Assembly: GCF_037975245.1 (NCBI RefSeq)
Contig: NC_092574.1
Coordinates: 15,973,213-16,037,212 of the forward strand
Direction: 5' to 3'
DNA: 64,000 bases
Origin: Apostichopus japonicus
Taxonomy: Eukaryota; Echinodermata; Holothuroidea; Aspidochirotida; Stichopodidae
Both the position numbers and the translations under genes were made by a program. The notes beneath the pieces are model-generated. The model searched no databases. It was given only the letters and a program-made list of their open reading frames with translations, and was not told where the DNA came from. Below, piece by piece: positions 25,807-37,111 of this stretch. Numbering within the stretch: position 1 is the stretch's first letter; every line of letters starts with the position of its first letter.

Positions 25807-26685
25807 GTTGCAACTATAGCCAGTAATTGTCTTTGATACAACTGTAGCTAGTAAATGTTTATCGAAAAGGCTGTTTTGGAACTTGGAACGCCGATCGTGA
25901 CAACAACAGGCAACAAAGTGCTGCAGCTCTATACATATAAAGTCTGTTAATCAACGATAGGCCCGGGCCTACAGTGCTACATACTGGCTACGCCCCTGAT
26001 AGTTCTAAATTAGGATAAGATCTCTTACTGAAATATCGCTGACCTAATAAGGTGATCAAGGGTACAATTTTCATGTAGAAAAAGGGCACATTTTTAACCT
26101 GAGGAAAAGTGGGGGGGCACGTGCCCCCTGTGCCCCCCCCGGTTCCGCCGCCCTTGCCCTCACCCCCCCCCCCAATGTTAAGTAACTCAGACATAGAACG
26201 CCCTCCCTCCTGCCACCTATCCAGTCATCGAATCCTATAACAGGTATGATTTCGTATCCAAGTTGATGAAACTTGAAGATACTATATGTTTCTCATTGAT
26301 TCGTCATGTCATTCGGTTGCCCTAACTACCGTACTTACATCTCCAAAGAAATTAGGGTCTTTTTAATTATCGTATTGCCTGCCGCCTACATCTTCATAGT
26401 ATTCCAGCAAGTCTACTGAGTGGTTGGAGGAGGTGTGGGGGGGGGGGGGGTGTATGTTGTATTTATCATGACTAAATGTTAAAGTGTAATCATGTAGCTC
26501 AAATGTTGAATTCACGGAACGCTTTGTATGATAACTCCCCGCCATGACGATCACGCTTGTACGTCAATGCACACAATAACATATCCTGGCACCGAGTGAT
26601 TACTAGATAAAAGTAAACTTACCTAAGTGGTTTCCCCTTGTAATACTGAACGTCACATTCGGAGAGACATCGTTGCAATATGCAA

Positions 26686-29552
26686 TCACTGCCGTAGCCG
26701 GTCTTTATCGTTCGATCGCATCACGTGACTGAGGAAAGTATCAGAAGCAGACTTTCGGAGAAAGACTTTCATCCTGCATCTAAAGTCTACACTGGCTGTT
26801 GACGAAGATGACTCTCGCGATGTATCGGTTTCTACGGTGTCCGTGTCGGTGTCGGTGTCGCCGGTAAAGACGATGTCTGCAAAATCAAACTTATTATTTT
26901 TACATCGTGTTCATATTTAATTAAAAAAATTTGTTTGGGGGTGTGGGGGCTTTATGGTTTCACGTTTGAATAGGCTCTTTCAATTAAATAGGGGTGCTCA
27001 ACTGAATTCATATGTATGAATATTCGATTTAAAAACATTCTTTATACAAAAGTTACACAACACTATTAGTTAGTGTGTTACATACGTGTATGTGATGTCA
27101 TGCAATTGCATATTAACTTGAAGTTGTTACGTGAACAAAAAATATTCGATATCACTTGTTGTAAATCTTATTCTTGTCAACATACATATCTCATATCTCC
27201 TCTATGACAATGACTTGTTCACTCGTTCCTTGTGTTAAGGTAAATTAGTTGTTGCCAGATCAATTCTTTCTTGTTTCAGGAATGCAACGTCATGTGATGC
27301 ATGATAAAGTGTCAACATTTCAAATAATGTATTTTCAATTTCCTGCCTCCTTGTAATATTTTGCTGTGTTTTCCGAATTAAAGGAACATCGCAACATACG
27401 CGTCAGAAAACTTACTATCAGTATGAAACGTGCAAATGATATTATGCAAAAGTTAAAATACTTTTATAGCAACCATATCTGCTACCGGATTATCCTTCTT
27501 AGCACCGGTGCTAAGTACTAAAACTATACATAATTTTGACAACATCTTCACGTTGTTACACAATCTTACCATACTGATCCACATCATTGCAAGAAACTGG
27601 TCGACATTGTTGAGAAGAGTTCCTGGTTGTAGTTAGTTTGAAGAAGAGTAGCAGGCATATGATGGCGAACAATCCTAAAGAAATAAGAGAATATTTACAA
27701 GTCAGCATGGCCTACCTCATCTTCCTTATAGGTTATAAACACGTGACGATGGAGACTGTGCCGATTTTCTTTGAATGAACTTGAACAACTCCTTCCACAT
27801 ATCTAATTAGGTTATTGCCACTCCGCCTCTAAACCGAGCTGGAAAAATACCAAAACTTGTACTGATCACAGAACCCACACCCATCTCCACGCCGCCTCTC
27901 TTTTTAAGTGAAAGTCTGAAATCTGAAACGTAGAGAAAAATAAACCTACCAATAGCACTGTTGGCGAGAGCAGACAGTACGATGGTTCTGTTGATGTTAT
28001 AGAGGGCGTCCTTTAGTTGATAAGTCTCCGTGTCAGGTTCAATTCTAGTAACTGTTGACCAAGTCGTATTCCATCGATGATACATTGATTTCTCGATTGG
28101 AATCCGGTCGAAATAAGAGAAGCTATGAACGAAAACTGACAACTCATCGACATTAATGGTAATCATATCAACAAAGTATAACCACAAGTCTACCCATGGT
28201 GCCAAGATGTGAGCGATGTATTTGATGGTAGATACATATAAGTCAAAGGCATAAATGACGTAACAGAGACGATCCTTCAAGGTGTAATAACCATCGACGA
28301 TAGCTGACCACTTCGCTTTGTGCAATTCGAGATTCGCCAGTAAACGTTGGACTTGGAGATCAACTTCTCGACTGATTGTAGCGATGCAGTATCTGATGAC
28401 GTGCATGAGATTGTCTAACATGTAGTTGACAGATGCCCCCATCGTGTTGCGAATCAACACAGCCAGAATCTTGGTCTGTTCCCGAATCTCATTTGGTAAC
28501 TCAGCTAGCGAGATCTTGTTCCACTTCCAAATTCGATGGATATGGAAAGGAAGATCGACTCTTGGGAGTTGAATGCAACAGCTTTTCGGTCACGTGAGAT
28601 GGACTGTGGGTCGTTCAAAGTTCCATGAGAAGAGCTTAAAGTACACGGTCTCGATTGATTCTGTGCTTCTCCAAACTGTTAAAAAGAAATTCAAATTAGC
28701 CTACTATATACAAAGCTATGAAATAAAAATCAACAATATTATCATATTTAAAATTTCTTAAGAGTATCTGATTTTCTTTTCCTTCTTTTTTAATCTTTTA
28801 TGTCACAATCAAACCTTATTCTCATTGAACAGGTCGAAGGGTATTTTCTCGCGGTGTAAACGAGTAGAATCCATGCACTGTTGTTGTGAACACGGGAACT
28901 GTACAACGTCGATAACGCACTGGGATCTCAAATTAAAGTACTTCGGGTCTTCAGGGATAACAGTGGTCGGTGATTGGTAGAGAACCACGTATTGGTGTTG
29001 GTCAGCCTATGAGATAAACGATTTTTTTTTAAAGTTTACAACTTGTATGTTACCAATAGGAAGTATATTACCGTACAATCCTCGGCCCGAGAAGACGACT
29101 GTTTAGGCTGTAGGCTTATATAGATAGTTGGTTACATGTATCCATCAGCTAAAGCCCCTCCCCATCCCCTCATTCCTCCATCCGCTACATGGCGCCCCTT
29201 GTAGAAGCAGCATCAGATATAAGAGTTTTTCGACAGCTTTAAATCATAACTTCGTATATTTCACCGGAAGCTGAAAATAAGAACTTACGTAGGAGTCTCG
29301 ATTATACCGTATATCAGTATTTGGGGCAAATGGTAAGTTTTAAACATAGTTACAGACAGAAGCTGTAAAAACATTTACGCTATAAAGAAGCATGTGCAAT
29401 TATAGATATCATATCTTATATGTCACACTCACCGCTATTTGTCTGTCTTCGTTGTCATCAACAGCAGTCTCTGGGATGAGGAGGAACTGGTTAGTCCTGA
29501 GGAAGTCTTTATCGAGTGGAGGACGTTGTCGCAGTGAAACAGTAGTAAGCAT
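26686..29552 (-). CDS. Unrecognised single-pass membrane protein, C-terminal exons
   Basis: I do not recognise this family. Exons on the minus strand: 29552-29433 (40 codons), 29006-28815 (64 codons), about 28560-27950 (acceptor uncertain), 27674-27570 and 26876-26686, the last ending in TGA. Joined, they give a Cys-containing, probably extracellular region (CVIDVVQFPCSQQQC), then about 150 residues of helical sequence rich in Tyr, Val, Leu and Ile. A single membrane span follows across the 27950/27674 junction (IVLSALANSAIG then LFAIICLLLFF). After it comes a tail with SQQCRPVSC, an acidic DTDTDTDTVETDT stretch, a Ser cluster and a basic end. Phases match at 29433/29006 (0), 27950/27674 (1) and 27570/26876 (1). 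In the large exon an in-frame TGA at about 28591-28593 means the acceptor must lie downstream of it; TTTGGAAG|TGG would keep phase 0 with the preceding exon. Confidence 0.7.
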
Positions 29553-29735
29553 CTAAAAATTAAATCATATACAGTCCAAGAAAAGATGTTGTCAGATAGA
29601 ACTGGAGCACGAATACTGCATCTTAGACACAACGGTAACAGAGCTAGAAGTATAAAGCATTCAGTGGAGCGATCCTCGTAAGTCAAGAAAGTGGTCACGT
29701 GAGTACGACGAAAGTTATGCTTGTACAGTGTAGGC

Positions 29736-30264
29736 TAGCGGCGTAACCGTGTCCAAGGATTATATGGTAAGATAGGGGATTCCATGGGCAAAAAGCAGGC
29801 GCGTAGCCAAGGGGGGGGGGGCGAAGGGGGCAGCCGCCCCCCCCTTGAGCATATTTTTTTTTTAAATTTAATGTTTTTATGATATCGCTAGTAATTTCAA
29901 AAGAGAAAATGCTAAGATGCAACTTAAAAGGCCTGGGAAGTGCCATTTCCAGCGATCTGGGAGGCAATATCAGCCAAATACCCTGGGGTCAAGTGTTTTG
30001 GTTTCCGAGAGCTCATTTAAGTGAGGATGGTTTAATCAATCTAGTGTTAGACAAAATTATTTACCTCTTCAATATTTGTTGTAGATATAGTCTATTTACC
30101 GTTCTTTCTTAACATGACCGAATTAGCGCAGTGAGATTATATCCCAACATCATCTTGCTGATATTGAACCTTTTACATTTGAACGCAATGTACACATGTA
30201 TGTCCTTTTAAGGCTCGAGGACCGGGGCTTCACCCTCAATCAACCCCTTGGCGTTACGCCGCTG
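29736..30264. mobile_element. Probable hAT-like MITE, imperfect termini
   Basis: TAGCGGCGTAACC at 29736 faces GGCGTTACGCCGCTG ending at 30264, largely complementary ends. Flanks GTGTAGGC and CTGTATGA share only TGTA in the middle. A second end-like sequence (CAGGCGCGTAGCCAAGGGGGG, 29796) plus a G-run/C-run hairpin block lies inside, so two elements may be nested. It is non-coding. Confidence 0.5.
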
Positions 30265-30589
30265 CTGTATGACTATTTAAGACTGAAATGCGATATGAAT
30301 AATTAATAAATAAGACGTAACAGTATGTACACTTTTTGTATATAATACTTTCATTGGATGAGATAAAAGAGTGATTATCATTTGAAACGAGAAAATTAAC
30401 ACAAAATCAAGAAATGGTGTTGTGTGATAAGTTGATCTAGTTCCACATAATTACATTTTGTTGAAACTTTTCTATATCAAATATATAAATCTACATAAAT
30501 ATTTGCAGATTTTTTTAATGTATTATACCACGATCCAATTTTATTCACCTCAACTTGTTTTAAGAACTTTATATTCTGTTTCAAATCAA

Positions 30590-32236
30590 GTCGGGTCAAA
30601 ACGTCCTGAGTGCCAACGTCGGGAAGGTCAAAGGTCAAGCGAAGGTCAAAGGATTGATCCAGGAATGGTTCTTCAAACTCATATAGAGAATACCTGTTTG
30701 TAACCAAAGAAGAAAATAATAAGCACATGAATATTGCCCCCAAAGTTAGGATTCTAACAAATACTGAAAGTTTTCAGAATATAATGTAGGTTTTGACTCT
30801 TCACATTCTTACCAGTCATATATGGAGACGCGACCAAAAAGACTATAAACACAAATCACAGTAAGAGGCAAACTACTTTCAAGATGGCGATAAAAAGTTT
30901 TTTTTTTCACTTGTTGAACATCAGTGACCATTTTCTGACTATCTAGCATATTAGGGGGCAATACGTAGAACTTTAAAGCAGCTACATATTTGGATTATGT
31001 ATTTCTTTTTCCTGCAATGACCACACACCAACAAGATAATGAATAACTGACGAAAAGTTATTTTCATAAAGTAATAGCCGTTCTAGTGCCACATATATGT
31101 GGGTGACTAGTAACTCGGAGTCGGGAGAGGGGGGGGGGCGGGCGGTAGTGTCGGCCATATGTGAGCTAAAGTGTTTTTCTTTAACGGTTTCGTCATATCC
31201 TTAATTTAGGAAATTATTTAGAGAGCAGTGACCCTATACCTACACCTTATTTCGGAAAACACAGCTATATGAGCAGGCTGATAATATCTCAGTTAGTTAC
31301 TCATAATGTGGTGTTCAATAATCTGTATTGTATATACAAGGTGCGTTTACATATTGAACTTTGATTGAAATTGTGCGAAAAATGGCTACTAAAGTAAGAG
31401 CAGACAATTCTCCCAGTGCCCATGGGAACGGGATGATCCGAAACAAAGGGCATAGTAAAACATTCGCCATGCAGTCACTAGCTCTAACTGCGCATGCTCA
31501 TATTTATAACTTTATACGTACCAGGATGCTTCCCGGAAATCGAAATCCGAATTCATTTTCTTGCTTACCGCCATTTGTTAAAATACAATGCATTTATATA
31601 ATATGCAATATGTACCATGTATGACAACGATGTTTTTGATGTTTTTGTTAATGTTTTATGCGAAAACACAAACAACTCATACAGAATATTGGTTCCAGGT
31701 GCACAACTACGTATAGGCTACATATGGGAGAGGAAAAAACATAGTCCAGTTTGGACCGAATATGTAATATGAAAAATAAAACGTATACGGTATCTGCTAT
31801 CAATTACTAACCTATTAAGAAAGAAAACATGCAAAGTTAACTGCTCGTACCTACAAAAATGTTTCCTCATCATTTCCCCAAGTATACATGCATCCACTTC
31901 CATATGTCTTCTCTTATTTCAGGAGATTTGCGAAGAATCGTTTATCCATGTCTAACGTACTTTACCAAATGGTAAAATATATTACTTTTTCGCTTGCGAC
32001 GAAAATGCATTGTGAAGCATTTACAAAGTATGCACATATAGTGGAGATTTATGGCAACATGGAGAACAGCCGTGACTACTGAGAAGGAGATTAAATAAAT
32101 GAGAACATACCGATGTTGGTCTGATGGGATACTCAACAAGAGATCGAACATTGTCAAAGGAGAGAGCCAGAGGTCGAGGAGGGGAACATGTCTTACGAGG
32201 ATCGTTGCAACATTTCACATTAGTAAGGTCCAAGGC
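30590..32236 (-). CDS. Candidate upstream exons of the unrecognised membrane protein
   Basis: Exon 32236-32111 runs from a CTAG acceptor to a CG|GTATGT donor and is open for exactly 42 codons with [21 protein letters not shown] second block near 30693-30600 encodes [19 protein letters not shown], which looks like a beta-rich extracellular segment. The two do not join in phase with the most obvious acceptor (ACAG|GTATTC meets a stop); TATGAG|TTTGAA would work, or an exon between them has been missed. Both lie on the same strand, directly upstream of the exon at 29552. No signal peptide or start codon was found, so the 5' end is unknown. Confidence 0.45.
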
Positions 32237-32255
32237 CTAGCGTGTATGAAAGAAT

Positions 32256-32392
32256 GAACGAAGGAAGGAAGGAAAGAAGGAATGGATGGATGAATGGATG
32301 GGTGGATGGATGGGTGGATGGATGGGTGGATGGATGGATGGATGGGTGGATGGATGAATGAATGAATGAATGAATATTTTTTTCTTTCTTTC
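32256..32392. repeat. Tetranucleotide microsatellite (GGAT/GAAG/GAAT)
   Basis: GAAGGAAG-type units pass into GGATGGATGGGT and then AATGAATG. Frames across it give His-Pro-Ser repeats and are not genes. Confidence 0.95.
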
Positions 32393-32977
32393 TTCACCTT
32401 TTATTTCCTCTGGCCGAAGCAATACAAACCCTTTAATTAAGAGCATGTGTAGGCTGCATGACTTCAGCATCACAGACATATATACAGACAAACCACATAC
32501 ACAAGCCAAGACCCCGCGATCTTAGACATCGGGTACGACAGTGTTGAAAATTCCTTTTACCTGTGTTACAATATCCTGTGTTAAAATTCCTTACATATCG
32601 AAGTCATATAGAAACACTTATTCAAACTTGAAAGGTTTTTTGTATCAATCCTTCCGAAGTATACTGCTATTGAAAAAGGAGACATATAGATTAGAATATA
32701 TACAAACTATTAAAACAGTTATCGCTGACTTCATACTTTTTGTTCTTACAGTCTAATGCACAAATAGAAAAGAAGTTTTGAGTTTCTGCGAATAACAGAA
32801 TGTCAGCCAAATTTCACAAGGAATTTACAATGATTCGGTGTGGTTTTTCATATACCAGCTATCATTCTGATTGAGAAAACGAAAGCGGATCTTTTTGCAG
32901 TGTTCAGTTTTATTTATATATCTTTCACGATTCTAGCTATACCAATCTTTCAATACTTGGAAGAAAGAATATAAATA
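32393..32977. other. No feature recognised
   Basis: AT-rich sequence without open frames of coding character, splice-supported exons or tandem structure. Confidence 0.5.
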
Positions 32978-33227
32978 TATTTCATTTCCAAATGGGAAAA
33001 AAACTCATTTGGAGCACCAAATTGCATCTAAGGCCAGGTGAAAATGCAAAATTATTTACAAAATAGAGTGGGTGTTGAAGTGTGCTATATTGCACCAAAT
33101 TGCACCTGAGGCCACCTTGGATATGCAAAAAAATTCCAAAGGGGGAGGGGGGCACCCCTCCCTTAGACCCATCCCCAGGCCGGCCATCAGCCTTCAGCCC
33201 CCCACCCCCACTCAAAAGTACCTCCCT
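32978..33227. mobile_element. Degraded MITE copy, same family as 48976-49320
   Basis: It shares, in order, CATTTCCAAATG, GCACCAAATTGCATCTAAGG, AAAATAGAGTGGGTGTTGAA, the GGGGGAGGGG/CCCCTCCC block and AAAAGTACCTCCCTACCCCAC with the element at 48976-49320. The left terminal part is missing and the right end (CCCTACCCCACTG) has lost the CGTAG core, so it is a truncated relict. Confidence 0.8.
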
Positions 33228-33696
33228 ACCCCACTGGCCTTGGTCAAATTTAAGCAAATAACAATATAGTCGTGACATTCACGATGAGCAAATACCGTAG
33301 TCGACCATTTGAGATGTAAAATGCATAATTACGGTATAAAAAGATTAGCAGAATATCACATACATCTTGCCTACAGTACGATATATCTTAGTAGAAAAAA
33401 CGGTGATCAGGAGGGACACTCAAGTTCCCATAATCGCTTTTGGAAGACTCCCCAGAATGCAGTTTGGTGTCATCAGAAAACTTCATGGCTGCACACAAAA
33501 TATCTCCATCAATATGAATAGATAGGCTAGGCCTACTGGTCGTACGAAGATAAAGAATGCATGCATTAGCGATATATTCATTGCTCACATTATATTGAAC
33601 AATCGATTTTTTGGTAGCAATATCGTTACTGTAATCAACTATATTTGCTAAATTGGGCTTACAATGACAATCCGGCAGTAGCTATACACCTAAGGT

Positions 33697-34188
33697 CAGG
33701 GGCGTAGCGAGCGGGGGGGGGGGGGGTGTCACACCCCCCAATAATTTGGTCGCTGTCGGCAAATTTTGGGTCTGTCGGCAAAAGGAGTAAAGGTGAAGAG
33801 AGCGGAAGGGGAAGAAAGAAGGAAAGCTGAATAGAGAAAAGGAGAACGGGAGCTTCTTCCGTGCCAAATTTGACTTAAAATATGCACCAGATTGCATCTA
33901 AGGACGTTTCAAAACTAAAAATTTTCCAAAATGGGAGGGGTAGACCCCCTACCCTTAGACCCCTCCCCCATTTCAGTCACCACTTCCAGATCCGTCGGCA
34001 ATTCAAATTTGACTTAAAATATGCACCAGATTGCATCTAAGGACGTTTCACATCTAAAAAATTGCCAAAGGGGAGGGGGACACCCCCTCCCCTTAGACCC
34101 CTCCCCCATTTCAGTCACCACTTCCAGATCCGTCGGCAAATCAAATTCTCCACACCCCCCCAACAAAAACCCCTTCGCTACGCCCCTG
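33697..34188. mobile_element. hAT-type MITE with perfect 14-bp TIR and 8-bp TSD
   Basis: CAGGGGCGTAGCGA starts at 33697 and its exact reverse complement TCGCTACGCCCCTG ends at 34188. The octamer CCTAAGGT is present immediately outside both ends (33689-33696 and 34189-34196). An 8-bp duplication and CAGGG-type ends are hallmarks of hAT elements. The 492-base interior has no transposase. It contains two tandem copies of a ~140-base module beginning TGACTTAAAATATGCACCAG (near 33868 and 34010) and sharing GCATCTAAGG with the other MITEs here. The intact ends and duplication suggest a fairly recent insertion. Confidence 0.92.
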
Positions 34189-34212
34189 CCTAAGGTTCTT
34201 GTTTATTTAATA

Positions 34213-34532
34213 AATCGGTGCTGTGGCCGGGCGAGTGGATTAAGGCGGTGGCATTTGAAGCAATGATCGCTATGCAATCGTGAGGTTCCGGTGGGCTCGA
34301 TACACGGCCGGGTCATAGACTCATTATCACTCATAGTAAGGTGGGTTTTTCATCCAAGAGAAATCTACGGTTTTCCCATCTGATATGACTTTCTAAATTG
34401 ACAAGATTCCAAGTTTGAATTAAAATGTTGAATTGGAAGCCACCCGACGTAGCCTATGAGTTGTAATCCATAAGCCCCTGCCGTTTTCTCCCACATTTGT
34501 GGTCGCTAATTAAGCGTCGTAAAAAAAATGAT
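34213..34532 (+). repeat. tRNA-derived SINE (Ser/Leu-like head)
   Basis: It begins GTGCTGTGGCCGGGCGAGTGG, which fits an A box with a class II tRNA-like stem. The B-box-like GGGCTCGATAC follows near 34291, and a tRNA-unrelated body runs to an A-rich end (GTCGTAAAAAAAATG, about 34532). The long spacing between boxes fits a Ser/Leu tRNA with a variable arm. It lies about 25 bases beyond the MITE, in otherwise unremarkable sequence. Confidence 0.7.
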
Positions 34533-37111
34533 GATTCAAAAGTAGCCTACTTGAGAAGTACTTGAATGAAAGATTCATTACTTCGTACTCGGGTGCTCGG
34601 ATCCTCAACTGCTGTAGGGCCTACACTTACCCTGGTACTCAACATAAGCTATGATTATAAAATGCAGTAGCCTTTCTCGGTCCATGGAACAACTGGCAAT
34701 TATGATGGATCTGACCCCCCCCCCCCCCCAATTCTGCATACAATTTCGTATATTGTCTCTCTTAACCCCTGTGAAATTGAGGGCACGAGCATTCTGATTG
34801 CAATGTTAGGGATCGGGAATGATGAAAAACTATAGCTACACGGAGCACGAATACTTTTCGAGAATGATTTACGTGCTATTTTCAGTAGACGGTCAAAGTA
34901 CCCACATTTCTGCGGCGGCCTACTAGGATAACAGAAAAGAATTGAACTTAGATAATAGCGGTTCCATCTAGAGATTTGACCTATGTAAGCGTTATATAAC
35001 ACCATCTCATTGCCGAGCAGACAAAACGAGTGCCGTTCTTCCGGCTTTACAACTCCCTGGTGCTTACCACTCGATCGATCGTAACTGAGGCTGTACTAAG
35101 AAATTGCGTGAAGAAGAAGCGACAAAGATAAACAGCACTAATGTCTGGACGCATAAATAGTCAAACGTACTAGTAGGCCTACTACTACTAGCATTGTCTT
35201 TGGAAAAAAATAATGTAGCTGAAAGTGACCGTTCTAACATAAGGTAATTGTGATTAATAAAAGACGTTGCAATTCTCATATTTATTAAGGCAAGATATCT
35301 TGAGTTTGGGAAACTGCACTGAAGCTAAACTAGAGCGAGCGGTTGACGAAATTCTGAGTAGGCCTAGGCCTACAACCAGACCGCCAAAAGGAACCATTGA
35401 CACAGTCCACTCAATGGGCATGTAATGCTGTATTAAGAAGGGAAAATAACAGATATGTTTGCCAGGCAAGTCCACCCATTTATCTTCTTTTTTGTTGTTG
35501 AAAATACAGTGTTAGGCTTGATTAATTTGGTTTAGTTGCTAGCCGGCGATTATCTCAAGGTCACAGCATGTGTACACAAGCCTACTATTACTAAGGGTAT
35601 TTCCCATGTGTAGGCCACACACTCCATAGTTACTGTTGAAAAACGTGAACATAGATACGTACGACTCGTAATAGAAGCCTACTATGTCCTAGGCTACCTA
35701 CTAATGTTGTATGTTATTATGGAGGGCCCGGGTATTGCAATGTGCGACCTAATTAAGAATTAAGAACTTGACCTGGCAATTGAATACAAATATTTGCATA
35801 ACGTTTTCTTATCATTATCATGTAGCGGATAACTTTCTGCTGTTCTAAATGTAATGAATTTTTACCATTTTAAAAGTCATGCTTGAATGTGACTCCATTC
35901 AATGTCACCTAGCTTTGTTACCATTGTACTAGCACTACACTGCAGTTCTTTTCAATCATCAAAGGGTCTACTCTTATTGACAGAAGTTACTAGTAGACTT
36001 CTTTTGTTTTTCATGTTTTGTATTCCAGTCTTGTAATAGTGTTTTGGTTATAATTGCCTGGTGAAATAAATTACTCATTCCTTTCCTATGCTTGAGCCTA
36101 GATGTCCCAGCTGTCTCTGCCATGATTCCGGTTGGTGAATCTGGTAGACAGTTGGGTGTGGTACTTCTAATCTATTTCAGTAATAATACCATGAATGACT
36201 AGAAAACTTAACATGTTAACAAATTGTCGGGCTGCCGCAGGTTACAAGATCTATTTCTGTATGTGTTGATTGTGTTGTTCATGCCTACAGTACACAGTAC
36301 AAAATTTTAGGTTTTATACATAAATTTGGATGCGTTGACGTAAAGTTGGATGTTGATAAGTTTTCAGGTAAATTTCCAACTTTAAATCAGGAGAGAACTT
36401 GACTTTTAACAAGTTCCTCTCCTTCAAGAGCAAGATCAAGCACATTATAAGGAATTTGAAGTAGGTGGATGAGTGTGAACTCAATGGTGTAAGTGCAGGA
36501 CTTAAGCCTTCATCAAAAGTACATGAAATGTTCTTTTTATGAGAGTGAATTTGTCCAGAATCGGACGTATAGTAACCATGCAGATCAAATAAGGTGCTGA
36601 AATCCATCCAGAACAAAACTACCTTGAGTACAGGCTAAAGAACTCAAAAAACTATATACCAGTCAGTTCACTATTCAACAGATGAGTGTGCATGTGATGC
36701 CTCATACAGGTACTGTATGCATGTATTGGTACCAGTACATACAAATAAGGTGCAGACAGATTTTTAGATCAGTTGTTGTATTCAATTCACATCATTTCTT
36801 TCCTAAATTAACGCTGCCTGCAAATATTTGTGACTTACAGTATGTTTAATTCACAATAACATTCAACTTGAAAATATTAAAACAACTTCCACAATAATAT
36901 TTCACCTAAAAAGAAGATCATATCCATGATGAATTTTCAGATGTAAGTTTTAATTTTTTTTTATTTTGACAATTATGGCAGGTATATTTCTTCATTGATT
37001 ATATACCAATTATAATTGCATGGTTACTAGAGCTAGGTCTGTATTTTGTTTTGTGTATGCCATGCATAAATTTATTTTATTTCTATTTTCCACATTCTAG
37101 CTTACCAGAAA
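34533..37111. other. Upstream flank of the patched-domain gene
   Basis: No coding sequence, RNA gene or tandem repeat is evident apart from a C run near 34718. A TTCTAG|CTTACCAGAA boundary at about 37099 may be the acceptor of the exon holding the PTCHD start codon, which would place a 5' UTR exon somewhere in this stretch. Confidence 0.45.

Larger units (their letters stand above)
24379..26156. mobile_element. hAT DNA transposon remnant with 8-bp TSD and internal deletion
   Basis: The left end CAAGGGCGGCGGAA starts at 24379 and the right end TTCCGCCGCCCTTG closes at 26156, perfect 14-base inverted repeats. The flanks are CCCTCACC at 24371-24378 and CCCTCACC at 26157-26164, an 8-bp target-site duplication as expected for the hAT superfamily. 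A transposase C-terminal dimerisation region lies inside on the minus strand (25304-25655). The rest of the transposase is missing, so the element is an internally deleted, non-autonomous copy. It also holds a nested MITE (24887-25277) and a duplicated right end (25640-25806 against 25996-26156). Confidence 0.85.

Noticed and set aside
29796-30264. MITE bounded by CAGGCGCGTAGCC
   Set aside because: The left octamer GCAAAAAG has no partner at the right end; the pairing starting at 29736 fits slightly better, so this was kept only as a possible nested end.
30590-30693. Seipin-like beta segment in the membrane-protein candidate exon
   Set aside because: The [11 protein letters not shown] stretch loosely recalls seipin lumenal strands, but the remaining exons and the single C-terminal span do not fit seipin topology.
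32215-32509. His-Pro-Ser repeat frames on the minus strand
   Set aside because: Translation of the GGAT/GAAT microsatellite; only the short exon at 32111-32236 next to it looks real.
34213-34310. Functional tRNA-Ser/Leu gene
   Set aside because: A- and B-box-like sequences are present but acceptor and anticodon stems do not pair convincingly, and a SINE-type body follows.
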